A stretch of DNA of 64,000 nt from Acheta domesticus. Taxonomy: Eukaryota; Arthropoda; Insecta; Orthoptera; Gryllidae. The notes beneath the pieces were generated by a model. The model did no database searches. It had not been told where the DNA came from and saw only the letters and a list, made by a program, of their open reading frames with translations. A program made the translations under genes and the position numbers. The stretch lies in contig JAHLJT010000631.1 in the NCBI GenBank assembly GCA_031308135.1, positions 142,208,734-142,272,733 of the forward strand, read 5' to 3'. Shown one piece after another: positions 58,890 through 64,000 of this stretch (position 1 is the stretch's first letter; each line of letters begins with the position of its first letter).

Positions 58890-60220
58890 GCGGCTTTTTG
58901 CAAAAAATTAACACTCCGCAACGACTAATAAGTTACATATCTACATTTAATCTTTTATTATAGTAAAATTTAATACACAACGCATATCATTTGCAACAAT
59001 ACTCTATCTAATATAGTTATTTTATTCGAAAAAATAAATAATATAAAAAATACGTTTCAGACTCAGTTACATGAACATCTTTAAGCGAATGAATAATTTC
59101 CGATTTTTTATCACAATTAATTTTTAATATACAATTAATATTGATTAAACATATTTGAGGTGTATGGTATTTTATTTTGTTGTAAGCTGAATTATTTGTA
59201 AGTGTGATTAATTATTATTAATTGAATTTGGCCCCAAATTTGCTATCGACAGACAGTTTATATATCATAAAAACTTCAGAATCTCTCAATACACAGGTAG
59301 AATCGAATTGTTTCACGTCTCTATAACTGTCTGATGTTACTTTTGAGATAAATAATGCTTTGTACGGTTGCTAACAACAGATATATTTTCTTGTATTTAA
59401 TTTTAGCAGTTGTATAAATTTATTTGTTAATTTATTAATATTTCCTCGAATGCAATTTCCTAACACAAGAATAATTTCTCTCTTATATGTTATTTTTCAT
59501 GTGATGTATTTTGAAGCACCTCTGTCCCCTTTCTCACAACGGTAACTGATTGTTGACATTGTGCTCTTTGTAACAGCCACTCTGTACGTGCTTGGCACCC
59601 TCTACTGTAAATATGTGTATATTTGTTTTCTTGTAGTAGATTTTGTTTGACCTTTTATTTGAATTGGTGAACCTCTCTGTATGTTTCGATTATATCGAGT
59701 GTTATTCTTCATTAGAACAGCATATTGCAGTATAATAATATTTGTTTGATTAATATCTTTCATTGCAACTTTTTATTCATATCCTTTTTAACATATGTGG
59801 ATTAATTTCTCCTTTACTGTATATCTGAAGATGGGGAAAAATGATATCCTGGAACGTCGCTCTCAAAAACTGTACAATCTTTTTATGATGTGATTGCTCT
59901 GAATATCTGAATAAAAACTATGGTATACAAACTGTCTATCGATGAAAAATCGTAATTTAATTCTCATCATACCCATTAACAGTAAGAGTAGTAGAACTGG
60001 CTCCATGCGAATGAAATTATTATAAAAGGAAATAAAAAAGTAGGATTTATAGTGATATTTTATCGTTTTTAAGTAACAATTTATTATGTTCGTAAAAATT
60101 ATATAATTAAGTGGAAAATTATTTAATTTTGAGTTTGTCGTAAATTTTGAGTAAGTTGGTCGAACTAAAAATCGATGTTGCCAAGTGTTTTATATATATT
60201 TATATTTATATAGTAATATA
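58890..60220. other. Intergenic, no recognised gene
   Basis: Strongly AT-rich with no notable open frame or repeat. The last ~40 bases (TATATATTTATATTTATATA) may be the eroded 5' tip of the Helentron-like copy that continues at 61628. Confidence 0.4.
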
Positions 60221-61625
60221 CACTCATCTTCATAAAAAATTGCTGCACCCAAAAGGACGAGGCGGATTGCGATCATTTTTTGCAGGCAGGTAGAGGGTAG
60301 CACGCATACGAAATGGTTACATTTTCACGTTTATAAGACCAATATTTTCTGCGCTACACGCCCACAGATTGTGCATGTTAGTTTGGCGTGAGGTCGCCTT
60401 ATTGGCAAATACACTCGTCCAGACGTCGTGGCATGGAGTTGTACAAGTCTCTAATGGAGTCCTGTGCTAGTCCATGCCACGCAGCCTGCACCTGAGCGCA
60501 CAGTTCTTGCAGATTGGTAGGTAGGGGTGGGGTCCTGTTCGCACGCTCTGTAGCACCCCCAACATTCTCGATCGGGGAAAGGCCTGGCAAAGCAGCTGGC
60601 CATGGCAGAGTATCCACTGCTGCAAGGTGTGCTCGGGAGATGGCTGTGGTATGCGGACGCGCGTTTTCCTGTTGAAATAGGGCATGGGCGTGGGCGTGGG
60701 CGTTCACGACCGGCAGGGCCAACGGTTGAAGGATCTTCTGAACGTACCGTGCGGCTGTCACAATGCCTCCGAGGAACACTAACGGTGAACGGGCACCAAA
60801 GGATATCGCCCCAAACCATCACACCAAGCTGAGGGATGTGTGATGGGACACCACAAATCGCTCGTCGTGGCGCTCCCTACTGAACCTCCAGGCACGGACT
60901 CGCTGGTCGTCGCCATCATGGCACAAGCGGGACTCGTCTCTGATGATGTAAGTCTGCATTGCCCCAGGTCCGTCGTTCCCGACACTAGGCGAGTCTGTAG
61001 CAACGTTGCTGGGGTGTGAGGGGCAGGCGTCATAACGGTCAGCGTAGGGAGATCCCTGCGTTGTGCATCCGCCTGCCAGTGGTACTGGCTCTAACAGGAT
61101 GTGACAGTGCAGGCTGCACAGCCCGCTGAAGCACCGCTGAAGCACCTGTAGTTGCCGTTGGATCTGGTCGCCCGTTGCGGACGATCCGTCAGTCCTCCCT
61201 CCTCGTGTTGCGTGGCGGACGGCCAGATTCTGCATGTCGTGTGTGCGTGCCTCCCTCAATTCATTGCCGCCAACAGCGGGCGATGGTGGTGTCCGTTCGA
61301 AAAACCAGCGTCCCGCACACCCATGGTGCGGCCCCTCTCGAAAGAATCTATCTGGACAACCGGCTGTCAAACACGTCGCCTAGGCGTAGTGTACATGCAG
61401 GTAACGCTCTGGCGACGATACCCGATGTCGCAATGGCCGGCGCGGACGTTTGAGACCATCTTTTCTCGGCTTGTGGGCACGTCACGTCCATACCCTCGAC
61501 CCGCCAGTGCGCGGCCGACCGTGAAAAGGAAATAATTGGCTTAGTGACTGGGCTGCAAAATACCCACCAAGTATTCAGCGGATCAGAAGGGTCCTCGGGG
61601 TGCAGCTTTTTTATGATTATGAGTG
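60221..61625 (-). mobile_element. Dead Tc1-type transposon
   Basis: TIRs start CACTCATCTTCATAAAAAA on the left and CACTCATAATCATAAAAAA inverted on the right, flanked by TA on both sides. The length of 1405 bp is normal for Tc1. The transposase lies on the minus strand in several frames: R-D-E-S-R-L-C (first catalytic D, near 60935), V-W-G-D-I, then Q-Q-E-N-A-R-P-H-T (near 60670), where the second catalytic D is replaced by E, and L-S-P-I-E-N-V with the final acidic residue. A C-terminal S-M-P-R-R motif follows. Frameshifts and the D-to-E change make it inactive. It is much more GC-rich than its surroundings. Confidence 0.85.
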
Positions 61626-61627
61626 TA

Positions 61628-63835
61628 CGTAGTATAGGGAAAGTTATGTATTGCTGCGGAAAATCGATTTCGATATTTCCACGGAAATACACGTTTTGGG
61701 GCCCCGTGATACCGAAAAAGTGGGTCTTTTCAAAACGTCCGTCCGTCTGTCAGTCTGTGAACAACACCGCGTAAACCATACGTGCGATTTCTTCCAAAAC
61801 GGATATTCCCCGGTCGATCTGCGTCCACTCGAGGCGCCTTGATTTTGGAAAACTTTCTTCAAAATTTGAGGGTACTTTACGTGAAGCGCCCCGGACATTT
61901 TCAAGATTTTCTCAAAAATCGCACCAATTTTTTCTTTAAATTTCATGTAAGGATAAAGTATAATACACTTATAAATGTGGCATAGGTTGCATTTTCACGG
62001 TTAACTCAGAATTTCCAAAAATTTCAAAAGTTTACATTTTTCAGCGTCTTCCTACAAGTACAAAATTGAAGATAGAGAATTTCCTCCAAACAAAATTTGT
62101 TTTCCAAAGTGAGTTCTATCATTAAGGTCGTGTACATTTTTTTGAAAAATATAGTAGTTTTCGCGGAATATTCCGTCCAATATATGCAATTTAAAAAAAA
62201 ATTCAAAAGCAAGATTTTCTCAAATACGGCTCCAATTTTTTTCTTTAAACTTTTTATAAGAATAGTTCGTAATGTACTCTATGAGATGACTTAAACACCA
62301 TTTTACTCTATTCTTTTGTTTTTTCAAAAATTGCAAAAATTTAATTTTTTTAACTTGTCTCTCACGTTAATATTTACATAAGCGGCGATTTGTTCAAATT
62401 CTTGCATTAATGTGTACATGTGCTTTAAATAATGTCAAATAAAGTTTCTCTAAATTGAACAGTTTTCTTTGAAAACTAATTCAAAATTCCGTGTTTTCAG
62501 AAACGCTCAAACGCCATTTTCTCAAAAATAGCATCAAATTTTTTGTTCAAACTTTTCGAACGATAGGGTAATTGCACTATTTAATATGGCGTAAAGTTAA
62601 CTTTGGTGCATTTTTTGTTTTTGCAAAAATGACACAAATTTAATTATTTTGAATGTTCTCTCATACCGTTAAAATGCACATTTCCAGGAATTCCTATTGA
62701 ATTTGTTGACTCACTCTATTGAATTTGTGAGTGTGCTTCAAATGACTTCCAATGTAGTTTTTTGAAAACTCAAAAAATTTCTGTGAAAAAGAGCTTCACA
62801 TTTCACATTTAGAGTAGCGGTTAAACGCCATTTTAGTTGAACGGGTCTAAATTTATCAACAAAAATTGCCATTTAGAACAAGGTTTAACTGTTTTTTAAT
62901 ATTCTTAAAATTAAATTTTTGTTCTACTATTAAGAAACCGAAAATTAATAAAAGGTCAAAAAAATAGTTTGGGCGGGGATAAATGGCAGCTGTTGGCATA
63001 TCGGCACCGATAAATGATTCAAATTTCGCGCCGTGGCGGAGGATTGGTTTTTAATAACAATCTTTGGCCTCAATTACCAGTTCAGAATTTGCATTTTAAA
63101 CCTACCGCGTCGGACTTCCCTCCAAAACCCGCGTGTTGGTTGCGAAAAGAGCGCGGATAAACGTCTTTGCTCTGAGTGTTTTGAAATAGGTTGGCGGAAT
63201 GTACTGGTTAGCTCAGCATCCTTCCACCAGGTGACAGCTCCTACTTGGTCCGCACAGCAAAACGCTGCATTCAGAAAGAAAATGGTTTTGAGGTTTCCGT
63301 TTTAACCTATAATAGCATTGTGGCCAAATTCAAACGCCAAAAGAGGAACTTGACAGCAGTTTTGTTTTTCACACAAGGAACAACTTGCAATGAGCGAGTA
63401 ACGTTCCATGAGAACAGGTTAAGCTCTCAAAGTTGGTATTAGTGTCGCCCCTCCACTGCCTTCCAAAGAATAACCGCCTTTTAAACAGAAACAGAGCTCA
63501 AGTAACGAAACTTTTGATGAAAAACTAACAAAAAGGAGGTTGCTTTCCCGAGAGAAACAGGTAAAAAGGTGAACGATTTATTCAATGGTTGCTTATTCCT
63601 TCATAAAATCTTCTAATGAGAGGGATACATTGTGTCTTTCCAGAGATCGAGCGAATGCTTTCCAAAATATTTGTTCTACATTCCCAGTCACAGCTCCCCC
63701 TAGTACATCATTGAAGCTTATTTCGCTGCCTCAACAGCAGCTGTCAAGAGTATTGGCAAGTCCGAATAGCTAGCCGAGACCAACGAAACAGGAAACTAAT
63801 ATGGGAAAGTCTGTGCCATTCTGTAACATCGCTAG
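61628..63835 (+). mobile_element. Helentron-like element, full body, 5' tip cut by Tc1
   Basis: Resumes at TACGTAGTATAGGG just after the Tc1 TA and passes the GAAATATCGAAATCG-type block. TCCG tract at 61738-61755, then the long-version modules (TTTTCTCAAAAATCG, GCCATTTTCTCAAAAA). The 3' end at 63835 reads GGGAAAGTCTGTGCCATTCTGTAACATCGCTAG followed by TTTTC. A 743-bp insertion interrupts it at 62994-63736. Confidence 0.65.
62994..63736. mobile_element. Insertion of unknown class with 8-bp target duplication
   Basis: GCAGCTGT occurs at 62986-62993 and again at 63737-63744. Sister copies of the host repeat have a single GGCAGCTGGCAAGAG here, so the interval is an insertion. It starts TGGCATATCGG and ends CTGCCTCAACA with no inverted repeats. 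TG...CA ends suggest a solo LTR, but 8 bp is long for that. The short frames inside are not supported. Confidence 0.55.
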
Positions 63836-63908
63836 TTTTCTTTGTATATTTTGTTATTTTGTCTTCGTTGGCGGGTATTTGGCGGAATTCCGCATTTTGA
63901 GCTGGAAA

Positions 63909-63911
<3 letters not shown>

Positions 63912-64000
<89 letters not shown>
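63912..64000 (+). repeat. Compound (TC)n(TA)n microsatellite at window edge
   Basis: (TC)n from 63912 to 63962, then (TA)n to the end of the window, where it continues beyond view. Confidence 0.95.

Noticed and set aside
60399..61535. Functional Tc1 transposase gene
   Set aside because: The motifs lie in several different frames and one catalytic acidic residue is changed; it is a relic.
63912..64000. Telomere or satellite array at the window edge
   Set aside because: It is a dinucleotide microsatellite, not TTAGG-type repeats or a longer satellite unit.

Overview
The window reads as nuclear DNA of an insect. It is AT-rich, has no operons or dense ORFs, contains spliced genes with GT/AG introns, and carries two gene types diagnostic of arthropods: a Rebers-Riddiford (RR-2) cuticular protein and a variant ionotropic chemoreceptor. 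The large intergenic spaces and heavy load of old transposons suggest a big, probably hemimetabolous genome, but I cannot name the species from sequence alone.

Only two host genes are clearly supported. A three-exon RR-2 cuticular protein gene lies at 42974-46716 on the plus strand, with a TATA box, a G-rich promoter-proximal block and a polyA signal near 47318. A single-exon ionotropic receptor of 529 codons lies at 56590-58179 on the plus strand. Everything else recognisable is mobile DNA or low-complexity sequence. A few short stretches (25202-25316, 27560-27673) look exon-like but match nothing I recognise.

The dominant repeat is one family seen at least 14 times, whole or in part. Its two ends differ. 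One end starts TACTTTCYCG. The other ends in a short hairpin (GTGCTA...TAGCAC) followed by CTAG and flanking T. Just inside the hairpin is an inverted match to the first end, and copies carry a TCCG-type microsatellite. No copy has a target duplication. This is the architecture of Helentron/Helitron2-type non-autonomous elements (HINE, DINE-1-like). Copies include inverted 3'-3' dimers and a head-to-tail tandem pair, and they host nested LINE, Tc1 and other insertions.

Other mobile elements from left to right: a Jockey-type LINE relic split by a 1.66-kb long-arm foldback element with a TA duplication (5582-8150); a tRNA-derived SINE (9590); an intron-containing tyrosine-recombinase (Crypton-like) pseudogene (12948-13529); a nearly complete CR1/L2-type LINE with an SGNH-esterase ORF1 and EN-RT ORF2, each broken by one frameshift (14232-18792), with two 5'-truncated relatives (21808, 52036); a P-element-like THAP transposon with 31-32 bp TIRs and a 7-bp duplication (25916-27472); an RTE-like LINE fragment (34325-35365); four copies of an unnamed SINE-like repeat (27735, 38133, 41125, 50015); and a dead Tc1 element (60221-61625) that landed in the 5' tip of another Helentron-like copy. 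Several GC-rich CpG-dense blocks (about 10.5, 24.3, 32.3, 42.6, 44.6 and 49.6 kb) contrast with the AT-rich background. The block at 42.6 kb is plausibly the promoter of the cuticle gene.
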